A stretch of DNA of 64,000 nucleotides from JABDMH01 sp965223215 (GCA_965223215.1 CBDCVZ010000010.1:1798001-1862000); one strand, 5' to 3'. Positions 52,455-61,913 are shown, counted from the stretch's first letter. Notes: generated by a model from the letters alone, not told the origin. A program made the numbers and translations.

Positions 52455-52528
52455 TGACCTCGGCAGGATTCGAACCTGCAACCTCTTGATTCGTAGTCAA
52501 GTGCTCTATCCAGTTAAGCTACGAAGCC
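52455..52528 (-). tRNA. tRNA-Arg(ACG), intact copy 1
   Basis: 74 nt including the discriminator A73. The cloverleaf is complete: acceptor GGCTTCG/CGAGGTC with G-U pairs, D-arm GCTT-AACTGGATA-GAGC, anticodon arm CTTGA-CTACGAA-TCAAG (anticodon ACG), variable AGGTT, T-arm GCAGG-TTCGAAT-CCTGC. CCA is not encoded. ACG (inosine-modified) reads CGU/CGC/CGA, so at least this copy, or one elsewhere, is essential. Confidence 0.95.
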
Positions 52529-52562
52529 GAGCTGTCTAAGTCATTTTTCTCCAAACCGGATG

Positions 52563-52592
52563 CAAAGGTACACTTATTTTGGCTTTCTCAAA
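52563..52592 (-). promoter_or_regulatory. Promoter of the tRNA-Arg / GIY-YIG array
   Basis: The minus strand has TTTG (52592-52589), an 18-base spacer and TACCTTTG (52570-52563), the full Bacteroidota -33/-7 consensus. Transcription would start near 52555, about 27 bases before the intact tRNA. It is the best promoter in the window. The rest of the gap to 52853 is AT-rich and holds no gene. Confidence 0.8.
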
Positions 52593-52853
52593 CTACTAAA
52601 TTGAATCAAAGATGATGTAATTGACCAAAACTAAAGGCATGCGATGGCAGACAATGGCAGGGTGATTTCGCAGAACTCCGGTTCGAAAGCATATCAGCTT
52701 ATGCCTATATTTTAGTAATTGATAATCAATTACTAATAAATTACTTATTTTTAAACTATGTTGTAAAAAATCGGGTAGACTGCTGGAAAATCGTCTCAGA
52801 CAGTTTGCATAGGTATTTATTTTACAATATATTGATTACTAGTCTATTACATA

Positions 52854-55286
52854 ATGGCCTCGACCATGAAAGGATATGTCTGCATTCCCATTGCCTGGAT
52901 ACTGACTTTGAGACTTCTGGCACAGCTACCCGATGGAAGCATTGCTCCAGACTTCAATCTCATCGACATCGATGGCAACCAGCATCATTTGTACAGTTAT
53001 CTGAGTCAAGGTAAAACGGTAATCTTAAATTTTTCTGAGTCATGGTGTCAAGAATGTTGGAATTATCATCAGTCCGGTGCCCTCCAAGATTTCTACACGC
53101 TTTATGGACCGGGAGGTACCGATGAGGCCACTGTAGTGTTCATTGAAACTGACCCAATATTGGGCATCGATGATCTGATGGGCCTTACCTCCGCCTCCGC
53201 TGGAGATTGGATATCCGACACACCCTTTGGAATCATCGATGACACTGCTGCTAATAATGAATTCATGCCTAACGATAAACCAACGATATATGGCATTTAT
53301 CCAGACAAAACCACCACACTGCTTGGTAGAATGACCACCGACGAAATCTACAGTTATGTCATGGCCTATGATGGACCCGTTAATTTGGTTGATACGATCA
53401 TCAAAGTCAGCCTAGAGGAGGTAAAGAATGTTTCCTGTGCTGGCTTTAGCGACGGAGCCATTGATATTTCAGTGGACGGACCTGCCCAGACCTATACATA
53501 TGAGTGGAACAACGGTGCCACTACACAGGATATCATGGGCCTTCCCATTGGGACCTATCGGGTCACCATTGTTGATAATCTACTTAATCGGCACATTATA
53601 GATCCTCTTGCACTCAGTGAGCCTGACACCCTCGCCCTCATGTTTTTAAGGAATACGCCCACCTCCGAAACTGCTAATAATGGTTCGGTCGTCGCCAATG
53701 TATCTGGTGGAACAACTCCATACACTTACATCTGGTCAACCGGCGACAATACGTTTCAGGCAGAGAACCTAGGTGAAGGCACCTATTCTGTGCAGGTCTT
53801 TGATGCAAATGGTTGTCAAATCAGTGATTCCATTCGATTAGAAGTGCCCGATTGTAGCCTGGTTCCCGCGATTAGTGTCGAACCCACCTCTTGTGATGAA
53901 AATCCTGATGGCCGGATCGATCTCTTGCTTGATGGTGCAGTAGCTCCTGTAACCTTTGCTTGGAGCCATGGAGCTGCTACTCAAAATGTGGGTGGACTAG
54001 CTTCTGGTGGATACGAAGTTACCATCACAGATGGTCAGGGTTGCACCGCAATTGCCGGAGCCACCGTGGAGATCGACGATCGAGAAAATCCGATTGCTAA
54101 GATAAGGGCTCCGATCACCCTCTACCTCAATGAAGCAGGAGTTGTTGAGATATTTGCCGAACAGGTTGATTCTGGTAGTTTTGACAATTGTGGCATTCTG
54201 GACATGCAACTGGAACAGAGCGCCTATGATTGCAGTGATGTAGGACGAAACTTTATCGAATTTACAGTCATTGATAACAACCTAAACATCACCTCTCGCG
54301 ATGTTGAGATCACCATCTTAGATACCATCCAGCCTTATTGGGAGTGCGAAGACAGTATTGTTGTGGCGGCATGCGATGGAGTGGTTAACTACTTAGCTCC
54401 ACGAATTGTTGACAACTGTCCCAATGGGTCAGTTACTGTTTTAGCTGGTTTGGGCCCAGGAGCGGAGTTTCCCGTTGGAACCTCCACAGAAACTTACACA
54501 TATATTACAAATCAGGGTCAACGGGTAGAATGTTCCATCGATGTGGTGGTAGATAAGAAGGTATCCGCTCGTGCAGAAGTCGTCAATGTGGATTGTCCTG
54601 GCGAGCAAAATGGATCTGCGACTATCTCGGTAGAAGATGGCGAGGGCCCCTTCACATTTCAATGGAGCAATGGTCAAAATGGAGCGTCTATTCAAAATCT
54701 AAGTGCTGGTAGCTACCGAGTCACCGTTAGCGACACCTCCGGCTGCACCTTTGTCAAAACGGTCAATGTCTTACAGCCAACCGAACTCTCGGTTCGCCTT
54801 GATAGTATTAAAGCTCCTGATGGTCAGGGGGATGTGTTCATAACTCCCATGGGAGGCACCGTGCCCTATCAGTATCGATGGCTCAGGGGCAATGAAATAG
54901 TGTCTACAGTCCAGGATCCTCGAAATCTTGATTTTGGCGTGTATTCGTTAATGCTCACCGATGGCATCGGTTGTCAGTTTGATCTCTTTACCGTGACCGT
55001 CGACCTCTCTACCAGCATCGACGAATCAAGTAATCCACTGGACGGCGTATTACTCAGTCCAAATCCAGCTCCCTACGATTTTACCATCACCTTCCCAGCT
55101 GGTACCAAAAAGGCAGATCGATCTGTGGAAATCTATACAATGATGGGGCAGTCCGTTTGGAGGCAGCACTTAGGGATTGCGAACTCAGCCCAAATCTCAC
55201 CAGGATCCTTGTCTCATGGCATCTACCTAGTAAAAATCAGAGCAGGCCAGGCATCGGTTGTACGAAGGCTTATGGTGGTACGATAG
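52854..55286 (+). CDS. Surface protein: redoxin domain, SprB-like repeats, T9SS tail
   Basis: 810 residues. After a signal peptide (from Met1 or Met5, ending near LLAQ) comes a thioredoxin/AhpC-like domain (about 25-180: GSIAPDFNLIDIDGNQ, then NFSESWCQECWNYH with a CxxC). Then follow repeats of the SprB type, such as VSCAGFSDGAIDISVDG with YEWNNGATTQDIMGLPIGTYRVTI (in two pieces), at about 195, 265, 345 and 575, an HYR-like segment (about 415-560) and a T9SS type A tail (from LLSPNPAPYDFTITF). Exported by T9SS; perhaps a thiol-active adhesin. Confidence 0.87.
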   Translation: MASTMKGYVCIPIAWILTLRLLAQLPDGSIAPDFNLIDIDGNQHHLYSYLSQGKTVILNFSESWCQECWNYHQSGALQDFYTLYGPGGTDEATVVFIETDPILGIDDLMGLTSASAGDWISDTPFGIIDDTAANNEFMPNDKPTIYGIYPDKTTTLLGRMTTDEIYSYVMAYDGPVNLVDTIIKVSLEEVKNVSCAGFSDGAIDISVDGPAQTYTYEWNNGATTQDIMGLPIGTYRVTIVDNLLNRHIIDPLALSEPDTLALMFLRNTPTSETANNGSVVANVSGGTTPYTYIWSTGDNTFQAENLGEGTYSVQVFDANGCQISDSIRLEVPDCSLVPAISVEPTSCDENPDGRIDLLLDGAVAPVTFAWSHGAATQNVGGLASGGYEVTITDGQGCTAIAGATVEIDDRENPIAKIRAPITLYLNEAGVVEIFAEQVDSGSFDNCGILDMQLEQSAYDCSDVGRNFIEFTVIDNNLNITSRDVEITILDTIQPYWECEDSIVVAACDGVVNYLAPRIVDNCPNGSVTVLAGLGPGAEFPVGTSTETYTYITNQGQRVECSIDVVVDKKVSARAEVVNVDCPGEQNGSATISVEDGEGPFTFQWSNGQNGASIQNLSAGSYRVTVSDTSGCTFVKTVNVLQPTELSVRLDSIKAPDGQGDVFITPMGGTVPYQYRWLRGNEIVSTVQDPRNLDFGVYSLMLTDGIGCQFDLFTVTVDLSTSIDESSNPLDGVLLSPNPAPYDFTITFPAGTKKADRSVEIYTMMGQSVWRQHLGIANSAQISPGSLSHGIYLVKIRAGQASVVRRLMVVR

Positions 55287-55333
55287 ACAACCCAACAAAA
55301 TCAGCACGCAGGAATGAGACGAAGAGCCATGAG

Positions 55334-57133
55334 TCAATCGTTGAGCTTAAGAACCTCCAAAAAGGCCTTCTGAGGGACTTCAACATTTCCTATTTGACGC
55401 ATTTTCTTTTTGCCCTTCTTCTGCTTTTCAAGTAGCTTGCGTTTCCTGGTGATGTCACCCCCGTAGCACTTTGAGGTTACATCCTTACGAAGTGCGGAGA
55501 TGGTCTCTCGAGCGATGATCTTGGCCCCGATGGCTGCCTGGATTGCGATCACGAATTGTTGCCTGGGCAGCAACTCCTTCAGTTTCTGGCAAATCTTACG
55601 ACCAAAGGCCTCAGCTTTATCTCGATGCACCAGTGCTGAAAGGGCATCGACTGCATCCCCATTCAGCCGGATATCCATTCTGACCAAATCAGATGCACGG
55701 TAATCAATCGGCTGATAATCGAAACTCGCGTAGCCACGACTGATGGACTTTAGTCGATCGTAGAAATCAAAGACAATTTCAGCAAGGGGAAGCTCGAACG
55801 TCAATTCTACCCGCTCAGGTGTTAAATAGGTCTGTTTGGTCATAGCGCCGCGCTTATCCATGCACAGCTTCATGATTGACCCAAAGTACTCTGGCTTGGT
55901 GATGATTTGAGCTTCGATAAAGGGCTCTTCAATGCGGTCAAGTACGGTGGGGTCAGGGAGATCATTGGGGGTATTGATCGTAATCGGTTCGTCTGCACTT
56001 CGCTTGAGAAAAGCGACATATGACACGTTGGGAATGGTCGTGATGACTTCCTGATCAAACTCTCGAGACAGGCGCTCTTGAATGATCTCAAGATGCAGCA
56101 TGCCTAAAAAACCGCACCTAAAACCAAAACCGAGTGCCGCGGAAGATTCGGGTTCATAAACCAGAGATGCATCGTTCAGCTGCAGTTTTTCAAGGCTGTC
56201 ACGCAGGTCTTCAAAATCTTCGTTTTCAATGGGAAAGATGCCTGCAAATACCATTGGTTTCACATCCTCAAAGCCCTGAATGGCCTCTGAGCAGGGTCGT
56301 TCAACGTGGGTGATCGTGTCACCTACCTTTATTTCCTTGGAGATTTTGATGCCGGTAATGATGTATCCTACATTGCCTGCCGACAACTTCTTCACGGGAA
56401 CCTGTTCAAGCTGCAGAATTCCGATCTCATCCGCACTGTATTCCTTTGCCGTGTTTACAAATCTAACCTGATCGCCTTTTGCCAAAGTTCCATTGACGAT
56501 CTTATAATAAACGATTACGCCACGAAAAGGATTAAAAACGGAATCGAAGATAAGTGCTTGAAGGGGAGCCTCAGGATCTCCCTCAGGTGGTGGGATGCGG
56601 TCCACAATGGCAGACAAAATCTGTGGCACTCCTTCTCCTGTTTTACCACTAGCCAATAATATCTCCTCCCGATCACACCCGATTAAGTCAATGATCTGAT
56701 CTGCGACTTCATCAATCATGGCGCTAGGCATATCAATCTTATTCATGATTGGGATGATTTCGAGATCGTGTTCGATGGCCAAGTACAGGTTGGAAATCGT
56801 TTGCGCCTGAATACCTTGGGTGGCATCTATCAAAAGTAAGGCACCTTCGCACGCTGCGATGGACCTTGACACTTCGTATGAGAAATCCACATGTCCCGGG
56901 GTATCAATCAAATTGAAGGTGTAATCAGCACCATCCGTGTGTTTATACTGCAGTTGGATCGCGTGGCTCTTAATCGTTATGCCTCGTTCCCTTTCGAGGT
57001 CCATATCATCCAATGCCTGATCTTTCATAGATCTGGCCGACACTGCATTCGTATACTCCAGCAATCGGTCCGAAAGCGTGCTCTTTCCATGGTCAATATG
57101 GGCAATGACGCAGAAATTGCGGATGTTCTTCAT
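55334..57133 (-). CDS. lepA: Elongation factor 4 (LepA)
   Basis: Ribosome-associated translational GTPase that can back-translocate stalled ribosomes. 599 residues, standard length. G1 AHIDHGKSTLSDRL (near residue 11), the switch ERGITIKS (near 49), DTPGHVDFSYEVSRS (near 77), NKIDMPSA (near 131), and the LepA-specific C-terminus with KCYGGDITRKRKLLEKQKKGKK split over residues 555-576. A perfect -7 box stands 5 bases before the ATG. It converges with the T9SS gene with a 47-bp gap. Confidence 0.97.
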   Translation of the reverse strand: MKNIRNFCVIAHIDHGKSTLSDRLLEYTNAVSARSMKDQALDDMDLERERGITIKSHAIQLQYKHTDGADYTFNLIDTPGHVDFSYEVSRSIAACEGALLLIDATQGIQAQTISNLYLAIEHDLEIIPIMNKIDMPSAMIDEVADQIIDLIGCDREEILLASGKTGEGVPQILSAIVDRIPPPEGDPEAPLQALIFDSVFNPFRGVIVYYKIVNGTLAKGDQVRFVNTAKEYSADEIGILQLEQVPVKKLSAGNVGYIITGIKISKEIKVGDTITHVERPCSEAIQGFEDVKPMVFAGIFPIENEDFEDLRDSLEKLQLNDASLVYEPESSAALGFGFRCGFLGMLHLEIIQERLSREFDQEVITTIPNVSYVAFLKRSADEPITINTPNDLPDPTVLDRIEEPFIEAQIITKPEYFGSIMKLCMDKRGAMTKQTYLTPERVELTFELPLAEIVFDFYDRLKSISRGYASFDYQPIDYRASDLVRMDIRLNGDAVDALSALVHRDKAEAFGRKICQKLKELLPRQQFVIAIQAAIGAKIIARETISALRKDVTSKCYGGDITRKRKLLEKQKKGKKKMRQIGNVEVPQKAFLEVLKLND

Positions 57134-57138
57134 GGCCG

Positions 57139-57146
57139 CAAATATA
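57139..57146 (-). promoter_or_regulatory. -7 box directly before lepA
   Basis: The minus strand reads TATATTTG, a perfect TAnnTTTG match, 5 bases before the lepA ATG (57133). As with rpe, use of this box would give a leaderless or nearly leaderless transcript. Confidence 0.5.
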
Positions 57147-57285
57147 CATTAATGTATCCTGGATAAAAGAGACCATTGCTCGGCTGGTCTTTCAAAAAAA
57201 TGAAAACCAAGAATATTGCAAAGGACTACCTCTTGTCTCTAAGTGGTTGGGTTGCCCACAGAAGGAACGGCAGAAACATTGATCG

Positions 57286-58524
57286 TCAAATCCCTTTTTG
57301 AACCTTGATTTCAGTATCGGCAGAAAGACCACCCTTTACTTCAATATTGATACCATCAGAAATCCCCAATAGAACCTCTTTCTTCTCGAATTCCTGATCA
57401 CCTATTACGACTTCGACAAAAGTCGTGTCTCCGGAAAATATCACGTCTCGCTCCTCAATCGATAATACTTGCTCTTTGCGATCCAGAATAATGTCGCCAC
57501 TTGCGCTGTAACCAGCCCTTAGAAATGATTCGTGGCCTGGGGTGATCGCAGCTTTAATTTCAAATTTCACCGTGCCCTCCTCTACCACACCTTGCGGAGC
57601 TATGTGCTCCAGGAGTGCCTGGAAAGTGTCTTTTTCGATGGCACCAACGGTCAATTCCAGATTCATTCCTTCCTGTAATTTACCCACCTCCGATTCATCC
57701 ACCTTGCCCTCGAAAATTAAGGAATTCATATCAGCCACCACGGCAATGCTCGTTCCTTCATTAAAATTATTCCGCTCGATCACGGAAGATCCCTCCTCCA
57801 CAGGAATATCAAGTACCATTCCATCTACGGTACTAACCACGGTATTTGAAATCTGTCCGTACTTTCGCGAGGCTCCTTCACGCAAAAGTTGCAAGTTTGT
57901 GATGGCTGCCTCCAATTCCTGCTCCTTCACTTCTACATCGGCTTCAAACTGTTTCAAATTGTTTTTTGCCAATATTTTGGCATTGTCAAGTGCTGCCTTC
58001 TTGACTTTGAGGTCCAAGGCCAATCGATTATATTCTTGCTCTGATACGATCCCATCATCAAATAATTGTCGAGATCTTTCTTCTTCTTGTTTGGCATTGT
58101 CATAATTTGATTGCGCGGCCTGAATATCAAGGTTGGCTTCAAAAACACTCTTTTGGCGCTCTAACTCCCGCCTTGCCTCATCTCGTCTAATCTTCGCCAA
58201 TTCAACCCCAGACTCCGCGTTATTAATATTCACTGGACTGGGAATTAATTTGATTTTGGCAATTCTTTGGCCCTTATCCACTTTATCTCCTGCTTCTACA
58301 AACAACTGCTCAACGATACCCGAAACTTGTGGCTTTATTTGCACTTCTTTTCTTGGCTTGATTGAACCAGTAGCCACGGTTTTTTTAATAATATCTTTTT
58401 GGGTGGGCTTAGTGCTATCGTAAATAATCGGATCCTTCTTACTCTGCTGATAAAAGTAATAGCCCAGGCCAATTGACAAAATAACCAGCAAGGTAACACC
58501 ACCAATTAGACAACCTTTTTTCAT
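57286..58524 (-). CDS. Periplasmic adaptor (HlyD/MacA type) of an ABC efflux system
   Basis: 412 residues: an N-terminal membrane anchor (about 5-25), a lipoyl half (EVQIKPQVSGIVEQLFVEAG near residue 60), a long helical hairpin (about 105-215), the second lipoyl half (STVDGMVLDIPVEEGSSV near 235), and beta-barrel and membrane-proximal domains. It links inner membrane permeases with an outer membrane TolC-like channel, which is not encoded here. Last gene of the four-gene operon. Confidence 0.9.
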   Translation of the reverse strand: MKKGCLIGGVTLLVILSIGLGYYFYQQSKKDPIIYDSTKPTQKDIIKKTVATGSIKPRKEVQIKPQVSGIVEQLFVEAGDKVDKGQRIAKIKLIPSPVNINNAESGVELAKIRRDEARRELERQKSVFEANLDIQAAQSNYDNAKQEEERSRQLFDDGIVSEQEYNRLALDLKVKKAALDNAKILAKNNLKQFEADVEVKEQELEAAITNLQLLREGASRKYGQISNTVVSTVDGMVLDIPVEEGSSVIERNNFNEGTSIAVVADMNSLIFEGKVDESEVGKLQEGMNLELTVGAIEKDTFQALLEHIAPQGVVEEGTVKFEIKAAITPGHESFLRAGYSASGDIILDRKEQVLSIEERDVIFSGDTTFVEVVIGDQEFEKKEVLLGISDGINIEVKGGLSADTEIKVQKGI

Positions 58525-58551
58525 TTCCTTGGTAAATTAATTTCTTCCAAA

Positions 58552-59796
58552 TTATTCATCCTTGAGTGCAGTAACCGGATTTACTGCGGCGGCCTGTAGG
58601 GCCGGAACCAGGCCAGTCAAACCTCCAGCAATTATTAGTATGATCAGAGCCCCTGCCCCCACAATGAAATCTATTTCCGGATTGGCAAAAAACTCGCTTC
58701 CTTCTCCTACCGCTTTGTTCAATGCAGCTATAATCCCGGTACTAAGTAACAATCCGAAATATCCCGCCACGGTTGTGATAAATACGGACTCCAGTAAAAT
58801 CATACTAACGATAGATCTCGGTGTGGCTCCCATTGATTTTCTAATCCCAATTTCCTTTGTCCGTTCTTTCACAATAATTAACATAATATTTCCAACACCG
58901 ATGATGCCTGCCAACAAACTCCCGATTCCGACCACCCAAATAATGAGTCGGATGCCAAAAAATAGTCCTTGAACTTCTTGAAATTCTTTCTCAAGATTAA
59001 ATGATCGAATACCCTGATCATCGTCAGGATGAATCTTATGTCGAACTCTCAAAACACTTTTGAGTTGCTCTTCTACTTCGCTTACACGTACTGATGGCTT
59101 CATGGTACAAACAAACCAACCTACCCTGCCCATCATATTTGCTACCTGCTGAGCCGTGGTAAAGGGAATAAAGATGGTCTGCTCATCATCGGCTTTATCA
59201 CTTCCACCTCTGGACGATTCCGTAATACCGACCACCAAATAATCAATACCATGAATCGTCAGGTAATTTCCAACAACCTCTTCATCATCTTCATAAAGTA
59301 AATCACTTACATACTTCCCAATGACCACTACTTTTCGCCGATCTCTCATATCCAGGTGATTAATAAATCTACCTTTACTAATTTCGATCGGTTCAATATG
59401 TAGAAAATCAGGGGCTTCACCACGGACCGAAAAACTACCACTTTTATTATTTCTGGCAATTTCACCAGAGCTCACCATAATACGTGGAGCCACATATTGC
59501 AACTGTTCTGAAAATTGATTTACGACGACATTTAAATCTTCCTCGGTAAGACGAATCCTGCGACCTGCTTGGAGCCCGGCATAGGGCATCGAAGTATTTT
59601 GAGTCCACACATAAAGGGCGTTCGAAGCACGATTTCCGAAATTGGTCATCACACCATTTTCGAGTCCTTTCCCACTGCCCATTAGAAACACCAACATAAA
59701 AATACCCCAGAAGACCCCCAAAGCGGTCAGGAAGGTACGGGTCTTGTGCTTTTTGATCGTGCCAAAAATCTCCTGCCATTTGTCATAGTCAAACAT
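58552..59796 (-). CDS. MacB-type ABC transporter permease 2
   Basis: 414 residues with four membrane helices: one N-terminal (TFLTALGVFWGIFMLVFLMGSG, near residue 20-41, given in part), a large periplasmic MacB core (about 45-275), then three C-terminal helices with the FtsX signature KERTKEIGIRKSMGATPRSI. It is homologous to the next gene and probably forms a heterodimer with it. No fused ATPase. Confidence 0.92.
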   Translation of the reverse strand: MFDYDKWQEIFGTIKKHKTRTFLTALGVFWGIFMLVFLMGSGKGLENGVMTNFGNRASNALYVWTQNTSMPYAGLQAGRRIRLTEEDLNVVVNQFSEQLQYVAPRIMVSSGEIARNNKSGSFSVRGEAPDFLHIEPIEISKGRFINHLDMRDRRKVVVIGKYVSDLLYEDDEEVVGNYLTIHGIDYLVVGITESSRGGSDKADDEQTIFIPFTTAQQVANMMGRVGWFVCTMKPSVRVSEVEEQLKSVLRVRHKIHPDDDQGIRSFNLEKEFQEVQGLFFGIRLIIWVVGIGSLLAGIIGVGNIMLIIVKERTKEIGIRKSMGATPRSIVSMILLESVFITTVAGYFGLLLSTGIIAALNKAVGEGSEFFANPEIDFIVGAGALIILIIAGGLTGLVPALQAAAVNPVTALKDE

Positions 59797-59801
59797 CTCG
59801 G

Positions 59802-61046
59802 TTAACTTTTCATTGCAGTCACAGGATTAATCTTCGATGCCTTCATCGCCGGAAAAAGTCCAGCCAGTGCACCACTTAAAACCAGCAGTAGCAAGGCTGC
59901 CATCACCACCGTGAAATTCACTTGTGGATCGCGAAAAAACTCGGTCTCTAATTCATTGATCTTCATAAAGTAATTAATGCCATAAATAAGTCCGAAACCG
60001 GCAAGCAGCCCCAAATAACCAGCTATGGCAGTGATGAAAATGGATTCTTGCAGGATCATCGCTACAATTGAGGTGGGAGTGGCACCGAGTGCTTTGCGAA
60101 TGCCAATTTCTTTGGTCCGGTCTTTTACAATAATCAACATAATATTACTAACACCTATGACACCTGCGATGATACTGCCTATGCCCACAAACCAAATAAA
60201 ACCCTTGATAAATCCAATCACAGTGCGGAATTCTTGGTAATTTTCCAAATCATTGTTTACGTACAATGCTTGATCATCCGTAGGATCAAATTTGTGCGCA
60301 GTGGCAAATGATGATCTAATCTGCGACTCAATTTCAACAGACTCTTCGTACGTTGCGTCCCCAAGGGTCATCATGAGTTGATGGACTCGGTCGCTTCCCG
60401 AAAAGATCTTTTGGCAAGTACTAAGCGGCACATAGATGACTCGGGTTTCGTTCTCCCTCTGGTCGGTATATTCACCTACTACCGTATATTTTATTCCCCC
60501 AATAGATACTTCCTCGCCAACAATCGATTTGTCCGTATCTTCAAAAAGAGCCTTTCGGACTACATCTCCAATGATGCATACCTTGCGTGCCTCTTTGATA
60601 TCCATATCATTGATGTAGCGACCCCGAATCATCATCGTATTTTCTAGAATCTGATGATCTGGATGAACCCCAGTTACCCGATAACTCAAGCTTTTCATTT
60701 TATAGCTGATCACAATATCACCGGAGAGGTAATATCGACCGGTCAAATGATCAATTTCCGGTACTTCTCTCGCCAATCGCTCCGTATCCTCATTCGTGAA
60801 TTGGATTCGACGTCCTACTGGTAGCCCTTGAAAGGGTTTTGAGGTTCGACCCCGGAATATCCACAAACTATTTTTGGCGTCGTCGGCAAAATTATACTCA
60901 GCGCTATTTTCGAGCCCACTCCCTGCACCAACCAGAATAATCAACATAAATATGCCCCACCACACACTTAATGCGGTGAGGAAGGTGCGCAACTTGTGAC
61001 GCCTCATCGAGGAGAATATTTCCACCCACCGATCGACATCAAACAT
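59802..61046 (-). CDS. MacB-type ABC transporter permease 1
   Basis: 414 residues with the same layout: N-terminal helix, periplasmic MacB core, and three C-terminal helices with KDRTKEIGIRKALGATPTSIV. It lies 5 bp before permease 2 and overlaps the ATPase gene by 8 bp. It is a paralogue of permease 2 of identical length, which points to an old tandem duplication. Confidence 0.92.
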   Translation of the reverse strand: MFDVDRWVEIFSSMRRHKLRTFLTALSVWWGIFMLIILVGAGSGLENSAEYNFADDAKNSLWIFRGRTSKPFQGLPVGRRIQFTNEDTERLAREVPEIDHLTGRYYLSGDIVISYKMKSLSYRVTGVHPDHQILENTMMIRGRYINDMDIKEARKVCIIGDVVRKALFEDTDKSIVGEEVSIGGIKYTVVGEYTDQRENETRVIYVPLSTCQKIFSGSDRVHQLMMTLGDATYEESVEIESQIRSSFATAHKFDPTDDQALYVNNDLENYQEFRTVIGFIKGFIWFVGIGSIIAGVIGVSNIMLIIVKDRTKEIGIRKALGATPTSIVAMILQESIFITAIAGYLGLLAGFGLIYGINYFMKINELETEFFRDPQVNFTVVMAALLLLVLSGALAGLFPAMKASKINPVTAMKS

Positions 61047-61707
61047 GGCTCTCTATTTTTCCATCTTTAATGTATATGATTCGATCAGTCATTTCCGCGA
61101 TATCATTTTCATGGGTTACTATGACAACAGTGATTCCTTCGGCATTCACTTGCTTAAATATCTCCATCACATCGTACGAGGTCTTTGAATCCAGAGCACC
61201 AGTGGGCTCATCGGCCAGTATAATATTTGGTTGGTTGGCCAGTGCACGAGCAATGGCTACTCGTTGCTGTTGGCCTCCAGATAGTTGATTTGGCAGGTGA
61301 TCGGCCCAAGGAGCCAGACCCACTCTTTCGAGGTATTCCATCGCAATGACCTGCCTCTCTTTTCGATTGATTTTCCGATAGTACAATGGTAAAGCCACAT
61401 TTTCCCAAGCATTCTTAAAGGAAAGCAGATTGAATGATTGAAAGACAAAACCGATCATTTCGTTGCGATAAAACGCAGCTTTCTTCTGACTGAGATTTTG
61501 GATTTTCTTCCCATTCAAATAATATGATCCTTTATCATATTCATCTAGAATGCCAAGGATATTAAGCAGTGTACTCTTTCCTGAACCGGACGATCCCATG
61601 ATCGACACCAGTTCACCCGAGCCAATATGAACATCCACGCCTTTGAGAACTTCCAATGAGTTCACTCCCGCCTGGTAAGACTTGTAGAGATTTTTTACCT
61701 CAATCAC
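61039..61707 (-). CDS. MacB/LolD-type ABC transporter ATPase
   Basis: 222 residues. Walker A MGSSGSGKSTLLNILG (near residue 38), Q-loop FVFQSFNLL, signature LSGGQQQRVAIARAL (near 141), Walker B IILADEPTGALD (near 161) and the H-loop VTHE. It energises the two permeases. Start codon GTG. It resembles macrolide or lipoprotein exporters; the substrate is unknown. Confidence 0.94.
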   Translation of the reverse strand: MIEVKNLYKSYQAGVNSLEVLKGVDVHIGSGELVSIMGSSGSGKSTLLNILGILDEYDKGSYYLNGKKIQNLSQKKAAFYRNEMIGFVFQSFNLLSFKNAWENVALPLYYRKINRKERQVIAMEYLERVGLAPWADHLPNQLSGGQQQRVAIARALANQPNIILADEPTGALDSKTSYDVMEIFKQVNAEGITVVIVTHENDIAEMTDRIIYIKDGKIESHV

Positions 61708-61729
61708 AGACTTTGAATTATCGCTGGGT

Positions 61730-61737
61730 CAAAGCTA
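61730..61737 (-). promoter_or_regulatory. Candidate -7 box of the ABC efflux operon
   Basis: The minus strand reads TAGCTTTG, a match to TAnnTTTG, 22 bases before the GTG of the ATPase gene. No TTTG at the standard distance. The rest of the 61708-61913 spacer holds nothing recognisable. Confidence 0.4.
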
Positions 61738-61913
61738 GGGGAATCCAGGTGTACCCAGGTTAGGTTCTTAGACCAACGCAACAGAGAAATAGACCGTGGC
61801 CAATGTAAACAAGGGTTCAACACACAAAGTTAGACGGTAGATCGTGCTTGAAGTTGCAAAATGACCTCAAAAAGTTGAATGATGGATCGGTTGGTAGTAG
61901 TTTTGACGCAACC

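Larger units (their letters stand above)
51330..52528 (-). repeat. Tandem array: tRNA-Arg and GIY-YIG nuclease, 375-bp period
   Basis: Three complete 375-bp units plus a final tRNA. In transcription order (minus strand): intact tRNA-Arg (52528-52455), nuclease, tRNA with insertion, nuclease, tRNA with insertion, nuclease, tRNA with insertion (51423-51330). The two leftmost units appear identical base for base. The unit nearest the promoter differs at about four positions. In every unit the nuclease ATG lies 23 bases after a tRNA and its stop codon lies 3 bases before the next tRNA. A full-consensus promoter precedes the array. Confidence 0.95.

Noticed and set aside
51330..52528. CRISPR array
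   Set aside because: The period is 375 bp, the units are nearly identical throughout with no unique spacers, and they decode as tRNA and protein genes. No cas genes are present.
58552..61046. Possible frameshifted or duplicated single permease
   Set aside because: Both permeases are full-length and diverged, with intact MacB cores and FtsX signatures; they are paralogous subunits.
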